From: Robertmurraya_A mangrovi
GTDB taxonomy: Bacteria > Bacillota > Bacilli > Bacillales > Cytobacillaceae
Length of the DNA stretch: 64,000 bases
Direction of reading: 5' to 3'
Assembly (NCBI RefSeq): GCF_034427655.1
Contig: NZ_JAXOFX010000006.1
Span: 62,001-126,000, forward strand
Position 1 is the first letter of the stretch. Each line of letters begins with the position of its first letter. The notes beneath the pieces are model-generated. The model was not told the DNA's origin, did not search any database, and saw only the letters and a list, made by a program, of their open reading frames with translations. Below are positions 25,783 to 34,846 of this stretch, in pieces. The position numbers and the translations under genes are program-made.

Positions 25783-25818
25783 AAAGAAAAGAGTACCCGG
25801 TCTATGACCAGATACTCT
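25783..25818 (-). terminator. Terminator of the acid-sugar operon
   Basis: On the minus strand AGAGTATCTGGTC and GACCGGGTACTCT pair, with one mismatch or wobble and a 3-nt loop, and run into TTTCTTTT. It follows the GntP gene stop by about 10 nt. Confidence 0.8.
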
Positions 25819-25828
25819 TCCTTCATTT

Positions 25829-27172
25829 TTACAGCCCTGGTAGAATCCCAGAGAATAAGCTTAAAATTAACACCGTTATGATTGCAGTAAGACCTGCGAT
25901 GAACCCACCAAGTGTCCATGCTTTTAACGTTTGAACGACTGTTAGCTTACCGAAGCGGTTCACAACCCAGAAACCTGAGTCGTTTGGAAGTGATAGACCA
26001 ATTCCTCCCGCACAGATTGCTAGACCAAGTAGGATTGGAGAAACTCCTAATTCAGCCGTCATAGGTCCAAGAATACTAGATGTCGTTACAAGGGCAACTG
26101 TTGCAGATCCAAGGGAAGCACGTAGGATTTGTGAGAAAATGAAAGCAAGTAATAATACTGGGATACTCCAGCTTTGCATCGTTTCAATTAAAAAGTCACC
26201 GATTCCACTTTTGTTAATAACCGCTCCAAAAGCACCACCCGCACCTGTAACTAAAATGATGATACCTGCTGAGTTGATTGCTTCTGAATAAAGCTTGCTG
26301 TTCGGTGTTGCAATATAAGGTCTTAATAGCACTATGGCAGCGATTACACTTATAAGTAAAGCAACGTTTTTCTCACCGACAAAGCCTAAAACGTTTGATA
26401 GAGTCGTTTCTGGGAACACCAATTTAGATACTGTGTTAGCTAGAATAAGAACGATTGGAAGAGCTAGCATGAAAAAGCTAAGTCCTGTACTAATTTCTTT
26501 TTTCGGTAAATCTTCTTTGTCTACTTCGATTTCTTCAATTTCACCTGAATGATTGATACGTTTACCGATAAATAATCCGTAGATATACCCACCCACAAGT
26601 GTTGCTGGGATCGCAACAAGAATTCCATAAAGAATGAATAAACCAAGCTCTGCTCCTGTATTTTCTGCTACAACTAGCGGTCCAGGAGTTGGCGCAATCA
26701 TGTTATGAGAAACAATTAATCCTACACCAAGTGCTGTTACGAATGAAATAACTGAAATTCCTGTTTTCTTTGATAAACTTTTTACTAGTCCACTTAAAAT
26801 AACGAACGCTGCATCAAAGAATACTGGGATAGAAACAGCTGTACCCGTTAATGCAAGTCCTGCTGGAGATTTTTTGATTCCAAACACTTTTAATACGGCA
26901 GCGGCAATTTTTTCAACCGCACCTGAAGCCCCAAGGAATTGTCCAAAGATTACTCCAAGTCCAATCAAAATCCCTACGCCGGTCAATGTGTTACCAAATC
27001 CTTGTGTGACGGTAGCAGCGACTTCACTTAATGGCATCCCAATTGCTAGTGCTGTTAAAAATGCCACCCCAATTAATGATAAAAACGGTTCAACTTTTAA
27101 TTTTAAGATTAAGAAAAATAGTGCAGCTAAAGCTAAAATGAAAACTACAATTAACATATTGCCTGTAATCAT
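25829..27172 (-). CDS. GntP-family sugar-acid permease
   Basis: 447 residues with about 12 to 14 hydrophobic segments and the conserved GntP features: GFGNTLTGVGILIGLGVIFG, HNMIAPTPGPLVVAE and LPNDSGFWVV. The family imports gluconate, glycerate and other sugar acids with protons. Here the partners, a DUF1537 kinase and an HIBADH-type dehydrogenase, point to a four-carbon acid such as L- or D-threonate, or to a related aldonate. It is the last gene of the operon, 106 nt after the kinase. Confidence 0.9.
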   Translation of the reverse strand: MITGNMLIVVFILALAALFFLILKLKVEPFLSLIGVAFLTALAIGMPLSEVAATVTQGFGNTLTGVGILIGLGVIFGQFLGASGAVEKIAAAVLKVFGIKKSPAGLALTGTAVSIPVFFDAAFVILSGLVKSLSKKTGISVISFVTALGVGLIVSHNMIAPTPGPLVVAENTGAELGLFILYGILVAIPATLVGGYIYGLFIGKRINHSGEIEEIEVDKEDLPKKEISTGLSFFMLALPIVLILANTVSKLVFPETTLSNVLGFVGEKNVALLISVIAAIVLLRPYIATPNSKLYSEAINSAGIIILVTGAGGAFGAVINKSGIGDFLIETMQSWSIPVLLLAFIFSQILRASLGSATVALVTTSSILGPMTAELGVSPILLGLAICAGGIGLSLPNDSGFWVVNRFGKLTVVQTLKAWTLGGFIAGLTAIITVLILSLFSGILPGL

Positions 27173-27278
27173 TCCCGATTTCCCCCTTCATTTTAAAAAA
27201 ATACTATTGTATAAAAGCTTCTAGTAATCAAGCAGAATAGACCCTCCCCTTTTAAGGGACTACCCTACTCTAACTTGT

Positions 27279-28706
27279 TTATTTATTTTCTAATGTTAAC
27301 ACCACATCTTTTAATGTAGTAACGGCTCCAACGTTACCCGGGAAGATTACGTATGGAATGTAAGGGAATGTGCTTTCTTCCCCCGTTTTCCAAACAGGAA
27401 TTCCCGGTGCAATTTGCCCTGCGACCGTTGCACGTTTAACGCATAAGCCTTTCGTACCCACATCACTAGACGTAATTCCGCCCTTTGCTATTAAGAAATT
27501 AGGTCGGATGGAGAAGTTTCGAACAATACTAGTGACCGCATCGGAAATTTCAACTGAAAGCTTTAATTCCTCTTCTTCCATTCCCTCACCAAGATCAAGT
27601 CGTTTTCGTTTCGTATAGATGACCGTTGTAATTCCTTTAGCGACCGTTTGTTCAGCTTCATTTTGAACTCTTGTAATTTCCTCTTTAAAGGCTTCCTTAT
27701 CTAACACAAGATGAGCATCGAACTCGATAAAATGAAGGTTTGATAGCGTTTGCAATTCTTTCAACTGATCGGTTGTCTTTTGTACGTGTGAACCGACAAT
27801 CACCAATCCGCCATGTTCTTGTTCCTCACTAATGAGTTCGTCCCTAGTTAATAATGGGCGTGAGGAGATATCTCCAATGACCTTCGTGAACGTAGCCGCT
27901 GTACGGAAAACAAATCGTTTTCCTTTTTGAATCGCTAGAATGAGTGCTGTTGTAAAGATTTTAACATCTAACTCTTCCAAAGCATTAACAACCACTTTAC
28001 CGAAATCGCGAACCTGCATCAGTTGTTCAACGATAGTGTCGATCTCTAAATTTCGGATGGATTCGAGCGAAATATAAGTCACGCTCTCTTTTGAAAATTC
28101 ACCTTTTGTTTTCTCTTCCACCCATTCACCTAAATGGCTTGATTGGTAACCAAAGGTGCGGTCACTAGCAAATTCCGTTTCCCCAGCTGGTACAAGGGTT
28201 TCATCCTGTTGTACATAATGGATGTTGTTAACGGTTAATCTTCCACCTTCTTTGAAAAATGGGAGAATCACTTCACCGTCTACTTTTACACCGCTCGAAG
28301 CTTCTATTGTATGGCGAAGAACCTCGGTTTCAAGTGGGTAATGTCCTCTAAGGGTGGAATCCCCCCTGCTAATAATCAGGTAAGGAGCACCCAATTTTTG
28401 AGCGATTTTCTCAGAGCGTTCGGCAATATCACGGTGAACTTGTTCGGTTTCCGCCGCTGTAAACGCCCTTGAGTTCGTTAAAATAAAGAATAGTTGATTG
28501 TCTTCTAGAAATCCTCGTTCAATCGTATCCTCATTCCAATCGGTATAAACAGACACGCCATGAACCGTTTGAACACCAGTTGGATCATCATCTAAGACAA
28601 TGATTTTATGAGTAAAAGCCGACCTTACTTCGGACCAAAGCTGTTGTACTTTTTCCTCATTAATAGCAGGATAGAAAGAAAGTTCATCCACTTTTAATGA
28701 TTTCAT
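27279..28706 (-). CDS. DUF1537 four-carbon acid-sugar kinase (OtnK-like)
   Basis: 475 residues. The N-terminal motif VLDDDPTGVQTVHG and the C-terminal glycine-rich segments (IAKGGITSSDVG, KRATVAGQIAPGIPVW, FPGNVG) are the DUF1537 signature: an N-terminal acid-sugar-binding domain and a C-terminal nucleotide-binding domain. Characterised members phosphorylate threonate, erythronate or 3-oxo-tetronate. ATG 28706 overlaps the stop of the dehydrogenase gene as TGATG, so the two are coupled; a GTG one codon earlier is less likely. The protein is longer than the roughly 420 residues of the proteobacterial enzymes. Confidence 0.87.
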   Translation of the reverse strand: MKSLKVDELSFYPAINEEKVQQLWSEVRSAFTHKIIVLDDDPTGVQTVHGVSVYTDWNEDTIERGFLEDNQLFFILTNSRAFTAAETEQVHRDIAERSEKIAQKLGAPYLIISRGDSTLRGHYPLETEVLRHTIEASSGVKVDGEVILPFFKEGGRLTVNNIHYVQQDETLVPAGETEFASDRTFGYQSSHLGEWVEEKTKGEFSKESVTYISLESIRNLEIDTIVEQLMQVRDFGKVVVNALEELDVKIFTTALILAIQKGKRFVFRTAATFTKVIGDISSRPLLTRDELISEEQEHGGLVIVGSHVQKTTDQLKELQTLSNLHFIEFDAHLVLDKEAFKEEITRVQNEAEQTVAKGITTVIYTKRKRLDLGEGMEEEELKLSVEISDAVTSIVRNFSIRPNFLIAKGGITSSDVGTKGLCVKRATVAGQIAPGIPVWKTGEESTFPYIPYVIFPGNVGAVTTLKDVVLTLENK

Positions 28707-29599
28707 CACTTGCTATCACCCTTTACTTCAAAATTCGCAAGTTTTTCGTAAAATTGGATTAATCCGCCGTGATCGTCTCCTGCTTTTCCTTCTGCCATTA
28801 ACGAGTGATACATTTCAAGAACCTGGCTTGTTAATGGAAGTGGAACACCAATCGAGTGAGCTGTATCCATTACGTTCGTTAAGTCCTTCGCATTGATATC
28901 GATTCGTCCGCCTGCAACAAAGTTTCTTTCAAGAATTAAAGGAACCTTTGCATCAAGAACGGCACTACCTGCAAGACCTCCGCGAATCGCTTCATACATT
29001 TTCTTTAGGTCAATTCCCGCCTTAGAAGCTAAAATCAGTGCCTCTGACATTGCTGCGATATGAACATTCACTAGTATTTGGTTCGCAAGCTTCGCCGTAG
29101 TCCCGCAGCCATGATCCCCCACTAACGTAATGTCCTGTCCCATACTTTGTAGGACTGGTTTGACTGTTTCAAATATGTTTTCCTTACCGCCCACCATGAT
29201 CGCTAGTGTACCGTCGATCGCTTTCGGCTCTCCCCCACTAACAGGGGCATCTAGCATGTGCATGCCTTTAGCCGCTAGTGCATCCGCAATTTCTTTCGAT
29301 TGAACCGGAGAAATGGAACTCATATCTACAACGATGGCTCCTACCTTCGCTCCTTCAATGACACCGCTTTCACCAAGGACCACACTAATGACATGTTCTC
29401 CCTTTGGAAGCATCGTAAAAATAATCTCGCTATGTTCTCCCACTTCACGTGGAGTTTTAGCACCTCTAGCACCTTGACCGATAAGCTCTTCTACCGCCGC
29501 TTGATTGATATCATAAACAGTTACTTCATAACCATTTTTTAATAAATTTTGTGTCATGGGTTTCCCCATAATTCCCAGACCGATAAATCCGAGTTTCAT
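28706..29599 (-). CDS. HIBADH-family beta-hydroxyacid dehydrogenase (GarR/LtnD-like)
   Basis: 297 residues. The N-terminal Rossmann motif is GLGIMGKPMTQNLLKNGY, the substrate loop is DAPVSGGEPKAIDGTLAIMVGG, and the catalytic Lys is in KLANQILVN. In threonate pathways an enzyme of this family (LtnD) makes the 2-oxo acid that the DUF1537 kinase phosphorylates; it could also be a tartronate semialdehyde reductase. It is the first gene of the operon, behind the triple operator. No aldolase or isomerase for the next steps is present in the window. Confidence 0.85.
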   Translation of the reverse strand: MKLGFIGLGIMGKPMTQNLLKNGYEVTVYDINQAAVEELIGQGARGAKTPREVGEHSEIIFTMLPKGEHVISVVLGESGVIEGAKVGAIVVDMSSISPVQSKEIADALAAKGMHMLDAPVSGGEPKAIDGTLAIMVGGKENIFETVKPVLQSMGQDITLVGDHGCGTTAKLANQILVNVHIAAMSEALILASKAGIDLKKMYEAIRGGLAGSAVLDAKVPLILERNFVAGGRIDINAKDLTNVMDTAHSIGVPLPLTSQVLEMYHSLMAEGKAGDDHGGLIQFYEKLANFEVKGDSK

Positions 29600-29712
29600 A
29601 TGAATCCCTCCAATTATGCTGTTTTGGCAAAATGATTGTTGTTATTGTAAAAAACCTAATGCCAATTTAAATTTTGTTAAAAAGCTCTACAAATTGAGAT
29701 ATTAAGCTTTGT

Positions 29713-29728
29713 AATAAAAACGCTTTCA
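29713..29728 (-). promoter_or_regulatory. Putative cre site of the acid-sugar operon
   Basis: GTGAAAGCGTTTTTAT on the minus strand keeps the cre core TGAAAGCG and differs from the 16-nt consensus at two positions. It lies next to the three GntR-type operators, consistent with catabolite control of an alternative carbon source. Confidence 0.4.
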
Positions 29729-29742
29729 CTAACTTGTCACCA

Positions 29743-29794
29743 ATTGTACACAAAATATTTATTTTTGTATACAAAAATTTTAAAAATGTATACA
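29743..29794. promoter_or_regulatory. Three phased FadR-type operators
   Basis: TTGTACACAA (29743-29752), TTGTATACAA (29764-29773) and ATGTATACAA (29785-29794) are palindromes of the TNGTNNACNA kind used by FadR-subfamily GntR regulators. Their centres are exactly 21 bp apart, putting them on one face of the helix. The divergent FCD-domain regulator is the obvious ligand. Confidence 0.75.
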
Positions 29795-29920
29795 AAATAA
29801 AATAAAACTTTTAAATAGAGGGCTATCGTTCTATACTTTAAAGAAAGGGCTTTCTTTTTAAGAAACCCAAATAAGTCAGAACTTTTAGTAAAGAGTCTGT
29901 AAAATGAGGTCGATTTTTTC

Positions 29921-30538
29921 ATGGAAAAGAAAGCACCGCAGCTAGCCTATCTGCAGTCATATGAATATATTCGAGATAAAATCTTAAACGGCGAGCTAGA
30001 GCGAGGAACGAAGCTAATCGAGGAGAAATTAGCGGAAGAGCTAGGAGTTAGCCGGACGCCCATCCGTGAATCCATTCGAAAGCTTGAACAAGAAGGACTC
30101 GTTAAACAAAAACGGGTCGTTAATCCAACTGATACGGACCTTCGTCATTATTTTGAGGTCAGAATTTTATTAGAAGGCTTTGCTGCGCGATCAGCAGCTA
30201 CTTATATGAGCGAAGAGAATTTAAAGAAGCTGAAAGACTGCATCGACATTGCTCGAACCGGTGAACCACAGGAAATCATGGAAGCGAACGAATTATTCCA
30301 TGACCTCATTGTAAAATCAACGAATAACCCTGTTATGGTTGATACAATTGAGCGAATGCAATCCATCATCTACTTATTTCGAAAAACCGTTGTCTACCAC
30401 AACCGTCCATTCCTGATTGATGAACATCAAGAAATCTATGAAGCGATTCTTGCTCATCAAGGGGATGAAGCGGAACGTTTGATGAAAGAGCATATACAGG
30501 AAGATCTTGAATTTTGTTTGCATGTGATGAAGCGGTGA
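29921..30538 (+). CDS. GntR-family regulator, FadR/FCD subfamily
   Basis: 205 residues. An N-terminal winged helix (YEYIRDKILNGELERGTKLIEEKLAEELGVSRTPIRESIRKLEQEGLV) is followed by an all-helical FCD domain with the metal/ligand-binding pattern ELFHDLIV, HQEIYEAILAHQ and EHIQEDL. It is divergent from the acid-sugar operon and should repress it, binding the three palindromes in the gap; the effector is presumably the acid sugar or a pathway intermediate. GAGGTCG precedes the ATG. A strong terminator follows. Confidence 0.9.
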   Translation: MEKKAPQLAYLQSYEYIRDKILNGELERGTKLIEEKLAEELGVSRTPIRESIRKLEQEGLVKQKRVVNPTDTDLRHYFEVRILLEGFAARSAATYMSEENLKKLKDCIDIARTGEPQEIMEANELFHDLIVKSTNNPVMVDTIERMQSIIYLFRKTVVYHNRPFLIDEHQEIYEAILAHQGDEAERLMKEHIQEDLEFCLHVMKR

Positions 30539-30569
30539 GGATGAGATTGTAACGTACTTGAAAACAACA

Positions 30570-30613
30570 AAAAGGCCCAATTTAGTAGGTTTAACCGCTA
30601 ATTGGGCCTTTTT
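30570..30613 (+). terminator. Terminator after the GntR-type gene
   Basis: AAAAGGCCCAATT and AATTGGGCCTTTTT form a 13-bp stem with a 17-nt loop 35 nt after the stop. The A-rich left arm makes it usable in both directions. Confidence 0.85.
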
Positions 30614-30731
30614 AAATTATTGAAAAAGAATCCTTTACTTAATGAACAATGGTGTCGTGGTGTCAATCGTACAGATCTTCCAAACAGCCCTCTAATGACT
30701 TCCCTCCCTGTCGTATTCCCATTATATTCCT

Positions 30732-30758
30732 GGGACAAGGAACCTGTCCCTCCGACCC
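30732..30758. repeat. Dispersed GGGACA...TGTCCC repeat, copy 2
   Basis: GGGACAAGGAACCTGTCCC followed by TCCGACCC. It is intergenic here and 17 of 19 core positions match copy 1. It lies between the GntR-type terminator and the dehydrogenase pseudogene. Confidence 0.6.
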
Positions 30759-30826
30759 GAGTACTAAATTGAACGGTTCTCAACATACTTTTATAAGAGA
30801 AATCTTATAGAAGGAGTGGTTATGAG

Positions 30827-32220
30827 TTGGAAAAGGTGAAGGTTCGTTTACGGCCGATTGTTTCAAATATAAACTTACCCACTGTGATAAAAACAACCAT
30901 CTTCCCCGGTGACACTGAGGAAAGTCTATTTATTGCGACTCAAGTAGGAGAATTATTTTGTATTAGAAATGGCAATTTGTTCACTTTTTTAGATATTCGT
31001 TCGCGTATCATAAAATTAGGTAGAGATAGTGGGTATGATGAACGTGGTTTACTAGGAGTGGCATTTCATCCTTTTTTTCAGAGTAATGGTCTGTTTTATC
31101 TTCATTATTCAGTAGCTGGGACACAAGGTCCAGGCACTTCTGTTTCAGGTTCTTTTAAACCAGACCCTTGTGACTCTAGTACCTTACAGCTACGTTGGGA
31201 GAATAGAGAAACTCAATACGACCATATGGATACGGTTGAAGAATGGGTCTTACAATCGAATGGTCAGCCAGTAAGACGACGCACTTTATTAAACTTAAAG
31301 AGACCATTTTATAATCATAACGGTTTTAATAGTTTAAATTTCTCTCCTGAAACAGGAAAACTAGTTTTAACAACCGGGGATGGAGGATCAGGCTATGATC
31401 CATTTAATTTAGCTCATGATGACATGGAAATAGCGGGTAAAATACTTGAAATCGACGTAGCTTCAAATACCTTTTTCGATGATTCGCCCGCCGTCAGCCG
31501 CTTTGATGAGCTCCCTTCTTCTATACTGGATACAATTACAATCATGGCTAAAGGAGTTCGAAATATCCCAGGCATTGCATTTCAAAAGGTTTATAATCAG
31601 TATATCAAACATGTGGGAAATGTCGGTCAGGATCTAGCCGAGTCAATTTTTTCATTCGTTAACTACACACCTTTACCAGCTAAGGACCTTCTTCGGACTC
31701 GTTTGATGAATTCTCCGAGCTTGATTGACTTTGGTTGGCGAGCATGGGAAGGTGCTTTTCCTACGTCCATTATGAGCGACTGCCCAGAAAATTCTACGAT
31801 TGATAATAAAAAGGTCATCGCTTTTTACAATGAAGCAGTCAGCCATTCAGTTAATCGCATTCCCCCACTCACTACTTATTTTCATGATGAAAATTTGAAG
31901 GAAACGCTCTTACAGGAGTTCAACCATATATGGGTAATGAAATACCCGATTTATTTGGAAGCGTTGTGTTTACTGATATTTTCCGTAGCAGTGAATCTCA
32001 GTCTCCAGCTAGAGGAGTGTTAGCTCATTCACGGGTAAGATTAGACGGCAAACTTAGTGATTTTCATGTAATCGAAACGGATTACCATTTTGGATCGGAT
32101 CCAGCTCATTACGTTGGTTTAGGAACGAATCTCACCCAAACGAAACTCTATTTAGGAGTATATAAGTCTTTAAGGGTGACAGATTACAATCAAGGGACTA
32201 TTTTTGAGATTATTCCGTAA
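30827..32220 (+). pseudogene. PQQ-type glucose/sorbosone dehydrogenase, frameshifted
   Basis: Starting at TTG 30827 behind AAGGAG, the first frame runs to 32023, but family similarity (GDGGSGYDPFNLAHDDMEIAGKILEIDV, then FGWRAWEGAFP) stops near residue 362. The family C-terminus (GVQPYMGNEIPDLFGSVVFTDI... QGTIFEII) continues in another frame to 32220. One missing base at about 31900-31915 would explain this; intact, the protein would have about 464 residues. It is a six-bladed propeller without a signal peptide. The frameshift could be real decay or a sequencing error. Confidence 0.75.
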
Positions 32221-32263
32221 TTTAACTTAAGAGCATCTCAGCTGGTTCTTTAAAAACAAATAT

Positions 32264-32296
32264 AGGACAATTTTGTGTAATGAAAATTGTCCTTTT
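32264..32296 (+). terminator. Terminator after the sugar dehydrogenase
   Basis: AGGACAATTTT and AAAATTGTCCT pair around an 8-nt loop and are followed by TTTAG. The stem starts 43 nt after the stop. The rest of the gap to 32442 holds no gene. Confidence 0.75.
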
Positions 32297-32442
32297 AGTG
32301 TAATTCCCCCCACCCAACCTTTTCTCTCTTCAATTGTTCAATTGCATCTAATTTTGCAACCTCAATAACATAGTGATGAATACTGTACCACTATTAGGTA
32401 ATAGATGGTAAAATAATAAAAATATCATACTGGAGGTTGTAC

Positions 32443-33150
32443 ATGAACGTTGAGGAAATAATGGAAAAGCTTGCTGAGCTAGGTTCTGAGCAAACGAAAA
32501 AAATATTTATGAATCATGGGGCGAGTGAAAACCTGTTTGGAGTAAAGGTTGGAGATTTAAAAAAGCTCGTCAAGTATGTCAAAAAAGACCAAGAGTTGGC
32601 TTTGGCATTATATGATACGGGAAATTCTGATGCTATGTATTTAGCAGGACTGTCTGTTAACCCTAAGTTAATGACAAAAGAAACCCTTCAAAATTGGGTA
32701 AAAAAAGCAAACTGGTATATGCTTGCGGAATATACTGTTGCAGGTGTAGCCGCTGAAAGTCCGTATGCTCTGGAACTTGCACGTAAATGGATGGAATCAG
32801 ATGAAGAGATGACTGCAGTTGCCGGCTGGAGCACATATGCCAACTATTTATCCATCACCCCTGATGAAAAACTCGATTTAGAAGAAGTACGTGCCCTTCT
32901 TCATAGAGCTGAAACCACCATTCATCAAGAAAAGAACCGGGTCCGCTATTGTATGAATGGCTTTGTCATTAGTGTAGGAGCCTATGTAAAAGACTTACAC
33001 GATGAAGCCATTAGAGTCGCTGAAACGATCGGTAAAGTTCATGTCAATATGGGTAACACCGCGTGTAAAGTACCTCTCGCCGTTCCTTATATTAATAAAA
33101 TAGCAGACCGTGATAAAATTGGTGTGAAACGGAAAACTTGTATTTGTTAA
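32443..33150 (+). CDS. AlkD-like DNA alkylation repair protein
   Basis: About 235 residues from ATG 32443, spaced 6 nt from GGAGG; a TTG two codons earlier is not needed. The whole protein is a helical ARM/HEAT repeat of the DNA alkylation repair family (FGVKVGDLKKLVKYVKKDQELALALYDTG, MYLAGL, WYMLAEYTV). AlkD-type enzymes remove bulky or positively charged alkylated bases without base flipping. The fit over the whole length is good, but the conserved active-site Trp/Asp set cannot be confirmed by eye. It is monocistronic with a strong terminator. Confidence 0.8.
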   Translation: MNVEEIMEKLAELGSEQTKKIFMNHGASENLFGVKVGDLKKLVKYVKKDQELALALYDTGNSDAMYLAGLSVNPKLMTKETLQNWVKKANWYMLAEYTVAGVAAESPYALELARKWMESDEEMTAVAGWSTYANYLSITPDEKLDLEEVRALLHRAETTIHQEKNRVRYCMNGFVISVGAYVKDLHDEAIRVAETIGKVHVNMGNTACKVPLAVPYINKIADRDKIGVKRKTCIC

Positions 33151-33213
33151 AAAAGGAAATTAATTTACAAGGGATTTCTACTGCGGCCTCGTCTCAACAG
33201 AATTGAAACAATG

Positions 33214-33263
33214 AAAAAACACCCTCTGTATCAAATTTTTGATACTAATGAAGGGTGTTTTTT
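33214..33263 (+). terminator. Terminator after the AlkD-like gene
   Basis: AAAAAACACCCT and AGGGTGTTTTTT are complementary and enclose a second small stem (ATCAAA / TTTGAT). The outer arm ends in TTTTTT. It also faces the convergent peptidase gene and may serve both. Confidence 0.8.
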
Positions 33264-33345
33264 CGTCGAGAATAAACAGTGATTAATTTAGTCGTCTAAT
33301 TTGGGGTTCCTTATATCCACAAACAATAAGCGTCTTTTATAAGTT

Positions 33346-34395
33346 TTATAAGAAAGGCAATTTCTCTACAATAGTCCCCCTCCTCCCCTTTGTGGTTTTG
33401 GCTTGAGTCATGGAGTTTAGGATTGATTCTTCGGTTGACTCTGCAGCAGCTACAAAGAGTTGGTTCATGACAGGATGGTCTTCTCTGAGTTGGTGATGAG
33501 CAATTGCACTGTTGTTTGATACATGTGGATGAAGATGAGCGGTTGAAAATGCAAGGATGATATCTCCGCTTCCATGACTATAATGACTACCTGTTCTCCC
33601 TAAGCCAATTCCACATCGTTTTGCTACTCTTAGTAGTTGTCGATCACTTAATGGGGCATCTGTTGCTAACACGATGATAATTGAGCCATCCGTTGATTTG
33701 GATAAAGTAGTAGAGTTTGAGTTTACTTGGTTAAAATACCTCTGGAATTGAAATTCTTCTTTATCTCCAAAATTACTTAGCACCATACACCCAACCGTGT
33801 ATTCTCCGTTCTCCCCACTATTCACTACTCGTGAAGATGAGCCAATTCCTCCTTTATAGTCAAAGCAAACCATTCCTTTTCCTGCGCCAACATCTCCTTC
33901 TTCTGCTTGATTACTGGAAGCTTTCATGATGGCCTCAATGGCATGTTCTGGTTTTACTGGGAATAAGCGAATGCTATTAAGATAGCTGTCATTACATTCC
34001 CCTACCACTATATTAATCGTTCCTGTTGTATCACCTATTTCAGGATTGTTTTCTAACATGTATTGCAATGTTCCTTGAGTGACAGAGGGAACACCAAACG
34101 TATTTGTTAGCATAATAGGAGATTCAATTAAGCCTAATTCATTCAATTGAACTAGCCCGGTTGTTTTTCCAAACCCATTTAATACATAACTTGCCGCAGT
34201 TACCTTTTGTTTAAATAGATTCCCTCCATGCGGAAGAATTGCTGTTACACCTGTACACGCATACTCATCTCCCGATTCATCTATCGGATAATCTAAGGTA
34301 ACATGTCCAACCTTAACTCCGATAACATCCGTAATACAGTTCTTTTTGCCAGTTGGTAAGGTTCCTATCTCAATACCGTACTCTCGTAACTTCAT
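33346..34395 (-). CDS. P1-family (S58, DmpA-like) aminopeptidase
   Basis: About 349 residues from ATG 34395, placed after GGAGGAATTT; the frame open to 34467 has no ribosome site. The family self-cleaves before a nucleophilic Ser; here GGIGSSSR offers Gly185-Ser186. NITDVIGVKVGH-type N-terminus (CITDVIGVKVGHVTL), TNTFGVPSVTQG and VVGECNDSYLNSIR match the DmpA/BapA group, which removes N-terminal D- or L-residues and beta-amino acids from short peptides. It has no signal peptide. It is divergent from the prolyl oligopeptidase and peptide importer, so peptide use is the likely context. Confidence 0.85.
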   Translation of the reverse strand: MKLREYGIEIGTLPTGKKNCITDVIGVKVGHVTLDYPIDESGDEYACTGVTAILPHGGNLFKQKVTAASYVLNGFGKTTGLVQLNELGLIESPIMLTNTFGVPSVTQGTLQYMLENNPEIGDTTGTINIVVGECNDSYLNSIRLFPVKPEHAIEAIMKASSNQAEEGDVGAGKGMVCFDYKGGIGSSSRVVNSGENGEYTVGCMVLSNFGDKEEFQFQRYFNQVNSNSTTLSKSTDGSIIIVLATDAPLSDRQLLRVAKRCGIGLGRTGSHYSHGSGDIILAFSTAHLHPHVSNNSAIAHHQLREDHPVMNQLFVAAAESTEESILNSMTQAKTTKGRRGTIVEKLPFL

Positions 34396-34846
34396 AAATT
34401 CCTCCGCAATCGTTATTTGTAAAATTATTAAAAGACTAGTTTTATCTTGATAACTTATGTGGGCCATCCATTTAAAAAAATTACATACGTTCCATCCTTG
34501 TATCTATATATTTTGAAGTGGTTCCTAGTATGTTAAAAAAATAATAGATTATCGATTGTCTCTCAGGAAAAAACAAATGTATTAGTTGATTTACATATGT
34601 AAAAATTAACATATTCAAGAAATTTTTTACATAACTTTTTAAAAAGCATTTCAAAACTCTTAATAAACTGATAAGGATAGCAATGTTTCTCTATCTCAAT
34701 ACTTCAAACAAAAAGACTCATGCTAACATCTACTATTATATGAATCAATACGTGTTTATAAATTCGTTAATATTTTTTTGTAATTTATATTCTGAATATT
34801 CAATCTATTTTTAGTAAATTTAGTGACGGGAGAGGGACATTTGAAC
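34396..34846. promoter_or_regulatory. Divergent control region, peptidase and oligopeptidase genes
   Basis: A very AT-rich gap of about 450 nt between two divergent peptide-catabolic genes. It contains the palindrome TACATATGTA near 34592 and a CodY-like sequence at 34786-34800. No gene is seen. Confidence 0.5.
34786..34800 (+). promoter_or_regulatory. CodY-like box upstream of the oligopeptidase operon
   Basis: TATATTCTGAATATT matches the CodY consensus AATTTTCWGAAAATT at 12 of 15 positions. It lies about 30 bp before the ribosome site. Peptide-uptake genes are common CodY targets, but in AT-rich DNA such a match can arise by chance. Confidence 0.3.

Larger units (their letters stand above)
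29600..29920. promoter_or_regulatory. Divergent control region of the acid-sugar operon
   Basis: This 321-nt AT-rich gap separates the operon (minus) from its presumed regulator (plus). It contains three operator-like palindromes (29743-29794) and a cre-like site (29713-29728), listed separately. I do not see clear consensus promoters. Confidence 0.6.

Noticed and set aside
30598..30786. Minus-strand frame containing VGGTGSLSQ
   Set aside because: The similarity to the HssS tail comes only from the dispersed repeat; the frame has no ribosome site or family.
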